Assembly: GCA_905480145.1 (NCBI GenBank) | Contig: CAJQPA010000044.1 | Span: forward strand, 1 to 43,171 | DNA from: an uncultured Flavobacteriales bacterium | Lineage (GTDB): Bacteria > Bacteroidota > Bacteroidia > Flavobacteriales_D > Crocinitomicaceae | Length of the DNA stretch: 43,171 bases | Direction: 5' to 3' | Shown here: positions 28,501 to 36,319 of the stretch, piece by piece | Layout: every line of letters begins with the position of its first letter | Numbering within the stretch: the stretch's first letter is position 1 | The notes under the pieces: model-generated | What the model saw: the letters and a program-made list of their open reading frames with translations, nothing else | Database searches by the model: none | What the model was told of the DNA's origin: nothing | Program-made: the position numbers and the translations under genes

Positions 28501-28877
28501 TTTCCTGGTTTACAAAAAGTAAGGTTATGAGGACCAGCACCATTTAAACATATAGGCGCTCCAACTGGTGTAATCGGCCCACAATCTATTTGATAAAATA
28601 AAGCGCCTGGAGGAACAGCACCAGAAGCAATGTCAAATAAAATTGCAGATGCGTCAGGATGCAGCGTAATTACAAATTCCAAACATACATCAGGAGCAGT
28701 TGAACCGCAGCAGCTTCCATCACGTTGAATTGATGGACTTGTCCAAGATTGTGTTGCCGACGCAGATAAATCTACTGTTAAAGTTGGAACCAAACTATCA
28801 CAAAATTGAGCTTGTACTGAAGTTGAAAATAACATTGAAATAAAAAAAATAACCAGTAGTTTTAAAGAAGTTTTCAT
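25503..28877 (-). CDS. Large secreted repeat protein with PKD-like modules and CHU_C (T9SS type-B) tail
   Basis: From the ATG at 28877 the protein has 1124 residues: signal peptide (MKTSLKLLVIFFISMLF...VQAQ), a cysteine-rich N-terminal region (25-225), one diverged module (about 230-306), nine tandem modules of 69-73 residues (about 307-943), a PKD-like domain (944-1027) and a CHU_C gliding-motility-associated sorting domain (1029-1124: YVPNAFTPDGNGVNEMF, then FNRWGQLVFES). Each tandem module has a Cys in its first third (as in DQVLCEG), an aromatic core (YVWDNGV) and a second Cys near NGC, so one disulfide per module is likely. It is probably a surface or adhesive fibre; gliding itself is not shown. 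The ATG 48 bp upstream would add a non-signal stretch. Confidence 0.9.
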   Translation of the reverse strand: MKTSLKLLVIFFISMLFSTSVQAQFCDSLVPTLTVDLSASATQSWTSPSIQRDGSCCGSTAPDVCLEFVITLHPDASAILFDIASGAVPPGALFYQIDCGPITPVGAPICLNGAGPHNLTFCKPGNNQNSFTITSFSQPIIGPDITLNASCQGFIYAQYYNEPSVNWTSIAPGNVGDYDGVLSCTSGCDTTYITAPNSAPAFVDYLVCGMDAAGCNVTPVCDTIRVNFIAPVVVSLSNDTTVCPGVNNVVLNSTISGGSGPYSILWSTGEISNSIIVGPGVYSAQVTDSSGCFVATDTVVVSVFSAPIVNAGLDQVLCEGPMVTLTGAGATSYVWDNGVADNVPFIPSLGIVNYNVIGTDINGCVDTDQVTVTVYAQPIIDAGLDQVVCEGTSVTLSASGGLSYVWDNGIINGIPFFPGVGNLTYTVTGTDANGCIDTDIVDVFVNPLPVVNAGSDQVLCEGPSVVVSGSGALTYSWDNGVSNNVAFMPTIGTIIYTVTGMDGNGCVDTDVLSITVNPLPLIVATALDQDVCNGQSATLNGSGGNTYVWDNGVLDGLSFVPPFGITNYMVTGTDINGCENTDQITITVYALPIVVAGTDLEVCEGATVTLAGAGAQTYAWSNGIFNNVPFMQGVGTVNYTVVGTDANGCVASDMVQVIVNALPIVSGGGDIQNCEFSNTILVGSGASTYTWNNGITNNISFIPNVGTTTYTVIGVDDNGCENTDQVDVIVNGLPVVVAGLDQEVCQGTSVTLSGLGADSYIWSGGVIDNVAFIPAIGIEQYIVTGTDLNMCSNSDTVLVIVNSNPIVNAGADQTMCDGEQISLHATGTANLFWNNSVVNDVMFSPGVGTMTYIVTDSLITGCIDRDTLIVEVFPLPVVSASSMEICEGQGAILFGEGADSYVWSGGVLDGVYFYPETTASYTLVGTDLNGCKDSSSVQIVVNPSPRAYFTLSSASLSTSASTTTFNNLSVDAVSNQWEFSDFSADSYEFEPEHTFPSDQAGTYSITLNIISEFGCTDVFQRLIVVEQDYAIYVPNAFTPDGNGVNEMFNPVLTGFDEMEYTLFIFNRWGQLVFESHDMSVGWDGSYSLKRNDNVQDGAYTWKVFAKIKNSAERKQFVGHVALLK
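26049..27959 (-). repeat. Nine tandem ~70-residue coding repeats
   Basis: About 210-bp units, in frame, encode residues 307-943 of the repeat protein. They share VNAGLDQVLCEG-like openings, Y-W-NGV, VxYTVxGTDxNGC and TVxVxxLP endings. The units have diverged in DNA, so this is old protein duplication rather than a recent satellite. Confidence 0.85.
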
Positions 28878-29227
28878 GACAATAAGTTTTATAGTGTATA
28901 TACTAAACGGTTTAGCACGACACATGGTTGCCTCCCTTATATTTATAAGTACAATGCATGCACAGTATTATTGAACAATAATTACATACAACTCAACCAG
29001 TATTAGACTAGTACAATCAATAAAAATGTTTTTCGTTTATCGGTAATCGACTTTAAAATTCAATTATCATAACGAACAAACAGACTATCAAAAAGTATCT
29101 GCTGTTTATCATTTCATCTTGGTAAAAATCTGTTTTACACGGGTGAATAAAATTTACAAAAGTGTGTAGGTATAAATCAATGATCTACAATACTTAATTC
29201 AGAAGGAAACTACCCGAATAATATTCA
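28878..29227. other. Spacer between repeat-protein gene and thiL, with three inverted repeats
   Basis: No gene is visible. The stretch is very AT-rich and holds three short inverted repeats: CTAAAC-G-GTTTAG at 28903-28915, ATTATTG-AA-CAATAAT at 28967-28982, and GTATTAG-A-CTAGTAC (one mismatch) at 29000-29014. The first lies 26 bp before the repeat-protein ATG and could be an mRNA hairpin or operator. No -7 box for that gene was found. Confidence 0.5.
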
Positions 29228-29235
29228 TACTTTTG
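29228..29235 (+). promoter_or_regulatory. -7 promoter box of thiL (TACTTTTG)
   Basis: An exact TAnnTTTG match ends 17 nt before the thiL ATG at 29253. Confidence 0.5.
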
Positions 29236-29252
29236 TACTAAACAATAGAACA

Positions 29253-30284
29253 ATGAGCGAAGAACGAACAGAATTAGAAAATTTAGGAGAATTTGGATTG
29301 ATCGACCGATTAACCAATAAATTCGAAAAAAAGAATAATTCTACCGTTTTTGGAATTGGAGATGATGCTGCAGTTATTGCATTATCAGACACAGAATCAA
29401 CACTCATTTCCACAGACATGTTAATTGAAGGGGTCCATTTCAATTTAATGTATATGCCTTTGAAACATCTTGGTTACAAGGCAATAGCTGCGAACGTGTC
29501 TGATATATGCGCTATGAATGGTATAGCAGAGCAAGTAACTGTTTCTATCGCTGTTTCGAATAGGTTTCCTGTTGAAGCTTTGGAAGAATTATACGATGGG
29601 ATAAAAACGGCATGTGACAGATATAAGGTTGACTTAATCGGAGGTGACACCGCTTCTTCATTATCTGGTTTAACAATTAGTATAAGTGTACTTGGTAGAG
29701 TAAATACAGAATTAATCACCTATCGTTCAGGTGCAAAAGAACATGATTTAATTATTGTCTCAGGGGATCTTGGAGCAGCCTATGTTGGTTTGCAAGTTCT
29801 TGAAAGAGAAAAAGAAGTTTATAATGCTAACCCTAATATTCAACCAGATTTAGATGGTCATGATTATATTATTGAAAGACAATTAAAACCTGAAGCGAGA
29901 TTAGATATTATTGGTTTCTTAAAAGAATTGGATGTTGTTCCAACATCTATGATTGATATTTCAGATGGTTTGGCCTCTGAAGTACTGCACATTTGTAAAT
30001 CTAGTAAAGTTGGTTGCCATATTTATGATGAGAAAATCCCTATTGATGGAACTACCTCAATGACCGCGATAGAGTTTAATTTAGATCCTAATACTTGTGC
30101 AATGAATGGTGGTGAAGATTATGAATTACTTTTCACGATTGCCCAATCTGATTATGAAAAAATTAAGGGGAATCCCCACATGACTGTTATCGGCCACATA
30201 ACGCACGAACAGGACGGAACGTATTATGTAGATAAAAATGCATCCGCCATTGAACTTAAAGCTCAAGGTTGGAATCATTTCTAG
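29253..30284 (+). CDS. thiL: Thiamine-monophosphate kinase
   Basis: ThiL phosphorylates thiamine monophosphate to the active cofactor thiamine diphosphate with ATP. The 343-residue protein has the family motifs: GIGDDAAVI with metal-binding D37-D38, STDMLIEGVHF (53-63), LIGGDTASS near residue 130, IDISDGLASEV near 235, and NGGEDYELLF near 286. It shares the AIR-synthase fold with PurM but lacks PurM's signature segments. It is transcribed alone from its own promoter. Its stop codon and that of the convergent gene are both read from a single CTAG. Confidence 0.95.
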   Translation: MSEERTELENLGEFGLIDRLTNKFEKKNNSTVFGIGDDAAVIALSDTESTLISTDMLIEGVHFNLMYMPLKHLGYKAIAANVSDICAMNGIAEQVTVSIAVSNRFPVEALEELYDGIKTACDRYKVDLIGGDTASSLSGLTISISVLGRVNTELITYRSGAKEHDLIIVSGDLGAAYVGLQVLEREKEVYNANPNIQPDLDGHDYIIERQLKPEARLDIIGFLKELDVVPTSMIDISDGLASEVLHICKSSKVGCHIYDEKIPIDGTTSMTAIEFNLDPNTCAMNGGEDYELLFTIAQSDYEKIKGNPHMTVIGHITHEQDGTYYVDKNASAIELKAQGWNHF

Positions 30285-31837
30285 GAAGCTCGACGAATAT
30301 TATTGTTGTAATGCTCTCTTATAATAATATCAAAAGACTTATTCTTAATCTTTGATTCTGCCCATGATTTAAAGTCAAAGTATTCGAGTACCACGCTCTC
30401 AAAAGCATCGTCTTGTAACTCTTGTAATTCTTCAAATAATTGTGCCCACAAATCCACGGCCTCAAATTCATCATCAATTTTAATTAATCGGCTAATAAAA
30501 TTTAAGTAGGCTTTTTCAAAACTATATAGTCGGTTTCTTGTTTTAAAGAAACGTAGCGTGTTTTTTAGTGAGTAGGGCAATAGTTGTTGATTGTTTAATT
30601 CAATGTGAATTAGCAAGTCTAGTAATTGAGTATAACCAATTAAGTCTTCTGTCTTATCAAGTTCGGAGTCATTTAGAATCTTATTTACCCATCGTAAAGC
30701 CTCACTAAAATCTTTCATACCAATATGAATAACCGCAATTTTAAACTCTAAAAAAGCTCTACGAATAGGGACTATTTTATCACCAAACTCGGTCAGTCTT
30801 TCCTCAATAATCTTGGAAAGTTTCAAAGCATTCTTGAAGTCTCCCTTTCTTAAATTAAGATTCAATTCAACACTTGAAATACTTGAAAAAAGTTTAATTG
30901 ACAAATCTTCATTGGCCTCTAACTCTTGTGTCATACTTTTTAAATTAGACAAGTAGCTCAAAGAGCTTCGATAATCACCAACCTTATCAGAGATATAAAT
31001 CGCATTGGTGAAAGTGGATAATTTTTTATTTGAATCTACATTGGCACTTCCTTCTTCCCCGAATAGCCTGATACTTTCGTTCAGTTGATCAAGTGCATTT
31101 TCTAAATTTCCAATTGCGTAGAAATAAGCACTTTTTATATGGCGATACAAATACTGAGATTCGTTGGACTTAATTTTTGAGAGTTCCAATGAATCTAATT
31201 TTCTAATTATGGCCTCATACTCTTCGATGTCTTTATCTGATCTAGAGACACCCTTGTTAGCTAATCGCAAAAACAATTCAGCTTTAATTGACCAAAGCAT
31301 ATTATACACTTCAAGTTCAGCTATACAATTACCAGTTTGTTCCTCAATAGCTGATACAATCTGCTCAGTCAAATGAAGATTACCAGAAGTTTCAATTAGT
31401 CGTTGCTGCTTATTGATAATAAGTAATTCAATTTCTTTCTTCTGATGTTTCTGAGCTAATTTTTCAGCGCTACGTAATATTCTTTTGCTTTGGTCATATA
31501 GAGATTTATCATGTAAAATATCCACTGAATGCAGCATTTTAAACAATTGAGAATCTATAGATTTAGATGAATGGAAAGCATCCAAGGCAGAAAGAATGTT
31601 ATCATACAAACGTTTCTTAGTGATTGAGAACCTATTCAAAAATGCTTCTCCTTTGAACATCTTAAATACAACTTTTTCTTCATAGGTTTTCATTTTTTCA
31701 AGCGCATCAAATATTCTGATATAATTATTCTCACCTCCAATTGAGTGCCGAGAAGAAAGTAGCTTAAAGTATCTTTTCTCAGATTTAGTCATCGATTGGA
31801 TCAATTCAAAAAGCGCTTCATTTACCTTATTAGACAT
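30281..31837 (-). CDS. Large helical-repeat (TPR-like) cytosolic protein, function unknown
   Basis: I cannot name this 518-residue protein. The N-terminal block (FELIQSMTKSEKRYFKLLSS, residues 10-29, then YIRIFDALEKMKTYEEKVVF) is a compact helical segment that I recall from hypothetical proteins of Bacteroidota. Residues 80-510 are almost entirely amphipathic helices with spacing like TPR or SEL1-type repeats (for example YRHIKSAYFYAIGNLENALD). There is no signal peptide, lipobox or membrane segment, and no catalytic motif. It is likely a cytosolic protein-protein interaction scaffold. Near its promoter region TACTCTTTG resembles the -7 box with one extra base. It is a single-gene unit that converges on thiL. 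Confidence 0.75.
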   Translation of the reverse strand: MSNKVNEALFELIQSMTKSEKRYFKLLSSRHSIGGENNYIRIFDALEKMKTYEEKVVFKMFKGEAFLNRFSITKKRLYDNILSALDAFHSSKSIDSQLFKMLHSVDILHDKSLYDQSKRILRSAEKLAQKHQKKEIELLIINKQQRLIETSGNLHLTEQIVSAIEEQTGNCIAELEVYNMLWSIKAELFLRLANKGVSRSDKDIEEYEAIIRKLDSLELSKIKSNESQYLYRHIKSAYFYAIGNLENALDQLNESIRLFGEEGSANVDSNKKLSTFTNAIYISDKVGDYRSSLSYLSNLKSMTQELEANEDLSIKLFSSISSVELNLNLRKGDFKNALKLSKIIEERLTEFGDKIVPIRRAFLEFKIAVIHIGMKDFSEALRWVNKILNDSELDKTEDLIGYTQLLDLLIHIELNNQQLLPYSLKNTLRFFKTRNRLYSFEKAYLNFISRLIKIDDEFEAVDLWAQLFEELQELQDDAFESVVLEYFDFKSWAESKIKNKSFDIIIREHYNNNIRRAS

Positions 31838-31962
31838 GTGTCATTAATTAGTACAGTTCCTTAATGAAACCAATATACAAAGAGTATAATTATGAAAACA
31901 AATTAAAGTTTGAAGTGTATCTTTTATTTAGCTAAATGTTTTTGCTAAATGAAAGTATGGAA

Positions 31963-31992
31963 CAAAAAAAAGGCTTGATTTATATCAAGCCC
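31963..31992 (-). terminator. Intrinsic terminator of the regulator-kinase-lipoprotein operon
   Basis: Read on the minus strand, a GGCTTGAT-ATAA-ATCAAGCC hairpin is followed by a run of eight T, starting 21 bp after the stop codon of the acidic lipoprotein gene. Confidence 0.88.
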
Positions 31993-32012
31993 TTAAAATA
32001 TATATGTAATCT

Positions 32013-32285
32013 CTATTGTCCTTTGCCGTCCGGGTCATTGTTTGGATCTGTAATATCTCCTGGTTTATCACCTCCATCATCACCAGGTGTCAAATCGTCG
32101 TCACCTAACTCATTATCACCTGTAGAATCTCCTGTAGAGACATCGTCACCTTCAGTCCCCCCCTTAGTAGAAACCCATTGAGGAGCCTCTTGAACCCTTA
32201 CAGAAGTTGGTTCAATAATTTGTTTTTGGCATGAGACAATTCCCAAACCAAAAACCAATACCAAAATGTAAATTATTTTTTTCAT
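32013..32285 (-). CDS. Small acidic lipoprotein, unknown function
   Basis: The 90-residue protein starts with a lipoprotein signal, MKKIIYILVLVFGLGIVSC, with C19 as the lipidated residue. The mature part is short and low in complexity. A linker (QIIEPTSVRVQEAPQWVST) leads to a tail of about 48 residues made largely of Asp, Gly, Thr, Ser, Pro and Glu, with repeats such as STGDSTGDN and GDDGGDKPGD. The tail has no hydrophobic core, should be unstructured, and could bind Ca2+ or simply act as an acidic spacer. It is 36 bp after the propeller-kinase gene and before the operon terminator, so it is part of that transcript. Whether it takes part in signalling is unknown. Confidence 0.7.
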   Translation of the reverse strand: MKKIIYILVLVFGLGIVSCQKQIIEPTSVRVQEAPQWVSTKGGTEGDDVSTGDSTGDNELGDDDLTPGDDGGDKPGDITDPNNDPDGKGQ

Positions 32286-32321
32286 CTAGATCTACTTATA
32301 ACCAAATATATACGATTTGCA

Positions 32322-35270
32322 TCAATCTACCAAATTCTCACATGGTATTTTGAGTAAAACGCTGGTTCCATTGATTAAACCGTTATCGTCCTTTAATTCA
32401 GTAGGCCCAATTAAAGAAATATCATTGTCAGATATCTTTTGAATCAACTCGATTCTTTTCGATGTAATCTCCATCCCTTGCGAGCGATGATCACCCGCCA
32501 TACTCGTTTTCTTTGATAAACTTTGTTGAATACCAACCCCATTATCTTGAATCAAAATTTCTAAATAATCATCCATAATAGAAACATCAATCTGTATATG
32601 ACCCTTTTTGTTTTCATTCGGAAGTATTCCATGTATGATACTATTCTCTACAAAAGGCTGCATTAGCATTGCTGGTATCATTTCTGATTCAACATCAACT
32701 CCATCAACATTAATTTCATATTCAAATCTATCTTTGAATCTCATAGACTCTAAAGAGAGATACAATTGTATTCTTTCGAGCTCATCTTCTAGTGAAATCA
32801 TGTTGTCTGAACTGGTCGCTGAGTCTAAATTCTTTCTTATTAATTTTGCAAAACTTGTCAAATATTTATTGGCTGAAAATCGGTCTTGTGTATTAATAAA
32901 ATATTGAATCGAATTTAATGAATTGAATATAAAATGTCTATTCATACTAGCGTTCATAGACTGTTGTTCTAAAACAAGTAATTTTGACTTATACCTCAAC
33001 TTATCCTTTTCATTAGACTCCGCAACTCGCTTAAATCGAAAACGAATAAAACCATAGACAATTCCTGCTACCCCGAATAAAACCAATAAGTAAAACCACC
33101 AAGTATTATAAAAAGCGGCATTCACTGCAATTGGAAAAATGATTTCTTGAGAGAATTTACCTTCTACATCAACAGATCTAATATGAAGAATGTAATCTCC
33201 TGCAGGTAAACTTGAAAATGATATTGTTGAATTATCTGAAAGTCCTGACCAAGTATCCTGCAGACCTTCCATTAAAAACTGAAAGTTGGTTCCTTTATTA
33301 TCAATCAAAGAAATACCATCTATTTCAAACGTCACATTATTCTTAGAATGGGGAAGCTTTAAACTCCTTGGCATGCCCTTTTGATCAAACTCAGATGAAT
33401 AGTTTGCGTAATCAAAAGGTTCATAATTGAGAAGAATAGAAATTAAGTTTATCTGCGGCACTGACTTATTCATTCGAGTGCTCGTTGGTTCAAAACTCAC
33501 AAGACCAGATGCAGTCCCAAACCAGAACACATTGTTTTGATCAAAAAAACCGGAATTCAAATTTGTTTCTAGATCTATAACCCCATCGTTCGTTCCAAAT
33601 CTTTCTAACTTAGGGCTATCTGCGCTTAAATCAGTCAACACGAAAAGACCATTATTAGTACCCACTAACATTTTATCATCCTTATGATTCAAAAAATCAA
33701 TGAAATTAGAAGCTGGGTCATTCAGTATTTTAATCTGCTTTAAGACTCCCTCCTTTAATCGAAAAAGACCTTCTTCTGTCCCATACCACAACCCACCAAA
33801 ATTATCTTTTTCAATATTATAGACCAACCTGTTCTCATTCCTGAAAATTTTAAATCGCCCGTCTTTTAGAATCATCAGACCTAGATTAGTCGCACAATAA
33901 AGGTTTCCTTGGTACAATTCAAAATCCCTAACGGTACCTATTTCTTCTTGTGCATCTCCAACTCGAGAAAACCTTCCCCGAGAATACAATGACACACCTC
34001 CATTACCTCCGATGTACATCTCATCCTCTGAAACGCGATAAAGTGCTGTGATTTTTGTGCCGGGTAATAATTCATTCTCTTTACCCTTATGCTCAATTAT
34101 TCTATCGTTGGCATCAATTTCTATCAAAGAACTCCCTGAGCCAAACCAGTTTTTTCTATGAACATCCTGCGCAGAAGCCCAAATTGTATTCTCAGATGTC
34201 TCCAATTGCTCAATCATGCCAGCCTTATTGCGCTTAATTATCCCTTTGTCTATCGTTCCGAAGTAATAATCGCCCTTTTTTGTTTGAAAACCAGTAAGAA
34301 ACAAATCAGATGGATATCCAGTTGACTTATCGTAATATTTAAAACTCGTCCCAGGATACTTAAACAATCCCTTCCCCTGCGAACCGATCCAAAAATTATC
34401 ATCTTTATCACTGAAAAGACAACTGATAAGATTAATTGGAAGGCCGTCTTGGTCATTTATTATGGTAGTACTAAAATCAGTATTTACTTTGATCAAACCC
34501 AATAATGAATACAGCCATATCGCTTGACTGTTATCAACATAGCACCCATAAATAGTATGGTGTGGATTGTTTTGATGAATAAATTGTGAGGAATCACTTT
34601 TTAAATTCAAAACCTCAACTCCTTCAAAAAAAGTAGAAAGCACCATCACTTCATCTTTAACAAAAATCCCTGAAAAACTTTTATTTCCAAATCGTTCTGA
34701 TTGCACAAAATGTTTTCCGTCCTTAGAAATTAGGATTCCATTTCTCGTTGCTAAAAATAACTCATCACCATAAGTGACCATTGCTCTAATCTTTTCATGA
34801 CCAACACTGTCAAGCTTGATCTTTTTAAGAGCATTATCTTCCTTAACAAAAAGACCGCCGCCATTGGAGCTTACAAAAATTTTATTTTTGAATTCTACAA
34901 TTTCTGAAACATTTCTAGATCGATCATTTCCATCCCCAGAGAATTCAATGTTACTGATGACATTATCTTTCACAAATGAAATCCCTCCATCGTGCCCGAC
35001 CCACATCGTATTATCAATAAGCGACAATGATGTAATTCTATTATTTAAAAGTCCTTCATTAGAGGAAAAAGTACTGAACGAATTACCATTGAACTTGGCT
35101 AGACCTCCGAAGGTTCCAACCCACAGGTAACCTTTTTCATCTTGGGTAATTGCAGTTACCTGAGATTGTGGCAAACCTTCTTCAGTGCTATAGGTAACAA
35201 AAGAATACTTTTGGGAAAAACTTGAACTTACAAAAAGGCAACCAAAAAATAAGAGAAACCAATTTCTCAT
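32322..35270 (-). CDS. Two-component-propeller sensor histidine kinase, LytS/His_kinase type
   Basis: The 982-residue kinase starts with a signal peptide (MRNWFLLFFGCLFVSSSFSQ). A long periplasmic part follows, made of beta-propeller repeats (about 21-590; motifs such as GLPQSQVTAITQDEKGYLWVG), then a Y_Y_Y-type beta domain (about 600-715, ending near YILHIRSVDVEGKFSQ). One TM helix is at about 724-744. The cytosolic kinase core has a His box MNRHFIFNSLNSIQYFI with H779, FVENSIIHG near 873-881, and DNGVGI near 909-914. This is the LytS-like family, in which MNPHFLFN is more usual. Its start overlaps the stop of the LytTR regulator gene by 4 bp, so the two form a pair. The inducing signal is unknown. 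Confidence 0.92.
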   Translation of the reverse strand: MRNWFLLFFGCLFVSSSFSQKYSFVTYSTEEGLPQSQVTAITQDEKGYLWVGTFGGLAKFNGNSFSTFSSNEGLLNNRITSLSLIDNTMWVGHDGGISFVKDNVISNIEFSGDGNDRSRNVSEIVEFKNKIFVSSNGGGLFVKEDNALKKIKLDSVGHEKIRAMVTYGDELFLATRNGILISKDGKHFVQSERFGNKSFSGIFVKDEVMVLSTFFEGVEVLNLKSDSSQFIHQNNPHHTIYGCYVDNSQAIWLYSLLGLIKVNTDFSTTIINDQDGLPINLISCLFSDKDDNFWIGSQGKGLFKYPGTSFKYYDKSTGYPSDLFLTGFQTKKGDYYFGTIDKGIIKRNKAGMIEQLETSENTIWASAQDVHRKNWFGSGSSLIEIDANDRIIEHKGKENELLPGTKITALYRVSEDEMYIGGNGGVSLYSRGRFSRVGDAQEEIGTVRDFELYQGNLYCATNLGLMILKDGRFKIFRNENRLVYNIEKDNFGGLWYGTEEGLFRLKEGVLKQIKILNDPASNFIDFLNHKDDKMLVGTNNGLFVLTDLSADSPKLERFGTNDGVIDLETNLNSGFFDQNNVFWFGTASGLVSFEPTSTRMNKSVPQINLISILLNYEPFDYANYSSEFDQKGMPRSLKLPHSKNNVTFEIDGISLIDNKGTNFQFLMEGLQDTWSGLSDNSTISFSSLPAGDYILHIRSVDVEGKFSQEIIFPIAVNAAFYNTWWFYLLVLFGVAGIVYGFIRFRFKRVAESNEKDKLRYKSKLLVLEQQSMNASMNRHFIFNSLNSIQYFINTQDRFSANKYLTSFAKLIRKNLDSATSSDNMISLEDELERIQLYLSLESMRFKDRFEYEINVDGVDVESEMIPAMLMQPFVENSIIHGILPNENKKGHIQIDVSIMDDYLEILIQDNGVGIQQSLSKKTSMAGDHRSQGMEITSKRIELIQKISDNDISLIGPTELKDDNGLINGTSVLLKIPCENLVD

Positions 35271-36046
35271 TTCACACCCTTTAACATTCTCACAAAATCC
35301 GAGACTCTATTTCTAGCTACAGGTATTCTCAAATCACCTTCTAGAACAGCAAAATGACCATCTTCGTTAACATACTCTTTAAGAATATCTAAATTAATAA
35401 TATGTGATTTATGCACCCGACAGAACTTGTTGGGATTTAATATATTCTCGTATATCTTAAGAGTCCTTGTATCTAAATATCGTGAGCCATCTTTGAAATA
35501 AATCGTTGTACAATTCCCACTTGCTTCAAGGTGTGTGATCGTATCATCTTCTACAATTTTCAATCCTTTCGTATGACTAATTGCTATTCGTGAACTCTGC
35601 TTATTACTCAATAAATTTGAAGAAAGATCTTTTAACGATTCAAAATAGGTCGGATATGCCGTTGGTTCTGCCTTGAACTCTGCCTTTGTCTCAACCAGTC
35701 GTTTCACACTCAATTGAAGTTCTTCGACATCTATTGGTTTAAGAATGTAATATATAGCACTTGCATTAAAAGCCCGAATGGCATAATCTTTAAAGGCAGT
35801 AACAAACACGACCAAAAAATCCTTTTTTTCTATCTCATCCAAAAGTTCAAACCCTTCTGCTCCTGAAGGCATTCTTATATCCAAAAAAACTACATCAGGA
35901 CTTTCTTTTTCAATCATTTCCTTCGCTGTTATTTTGTTAGATGCTTCTCCAACAACCTCAACTTCTGGACAATGATCATGAAGCATCATCGTAAGATTTT
36001 TTCTTGCAAATTCCTCGTCATCAACTACTAGTGCTCTTAATTTCAT
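35267..36046 (-). CDS. LytTR-family response regulator
   Basis: From the ATG at 36046 the protein has 259 residues. The receiver domain (1-120) has acidic residues D9-D10, phosphoacceptor D56 in VVFLDIRMP, a Thr in VFVTAF and a Lys in YYILKPID. The C-terminal LytTR DNA-binding domain (about 153-259) includes ITHLEASGNCTTIYFKDG, FCRVHKSHIINLDI and IPVARNRVSDF. The nine residues encoded upstream of 36046 precede the conserved MKLRALVVDDEE start and are omitted. It is cotranslated with the propeller kinase (4-bp overlap), the expected phosphate donor. Target genes are not known; autoregulation is possible, but I see no repeated element upstream. Confidence 0.93.
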   Translation of the reverse strand: MKLRALVVDDEEFARKNLTMMLHDHCPEVEVVGEASNKITAKEMIEKESPDVVFLDIRMPSGAEGFELLDEIEKKDFLVVFVTAFKDYAIRAFNASAIYYILKPIDVEELQLSVKRLVETKAEFKAEPTAYPTYFESLKDLSSNLLSNKQSSRIAISHTKGLKIVEDDTITHLEASGNCTTIYFKDGSRYLDTRTLKIYENILNPNKFCRVHKSHIINLDILKEYVNEDGHFAVLEGDLRIPVARNRVSDFVRMLKGVK

Positions 36047-36319
36047 ATGGTCGGTTTTACTTTGATAATTCAATATACAACATTAATTAAAAGACAACTA
36101 CAACAATTACGATGTTTGTAATCAGTTATTCACACATAATTTCCATAAAGCAACAGTTCACTAGATTCAAATTACCGTTTAGATCTTAATTCAAAAATAT
36201 GAAAAGGTATTTCGTAATTTGGTTTAAATAACAAGACGAATTATGAAACAAAACTCTCACTTAGACATCCAATTAACCTGGATCTTCAACGATAACGGAA
36301 ACTAACAGGTTCCGCTCTT

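Noticed and set aside
28923-28925. Upstream ATG at 28925 as start of the repeat protein
   Set aside because: It would put 16 non-signal residues before MKTSLKLLVIFF, which is itself a typical signal peptide start.
36243-36305. 20-residue plus-strand frame (MKQNSHLDIQLTW...) upstream of msrA on the other strand
   Set aside because: Too short, no recognisable similarity and no convincing promoter; it may be chance in an AT-rich spacer.
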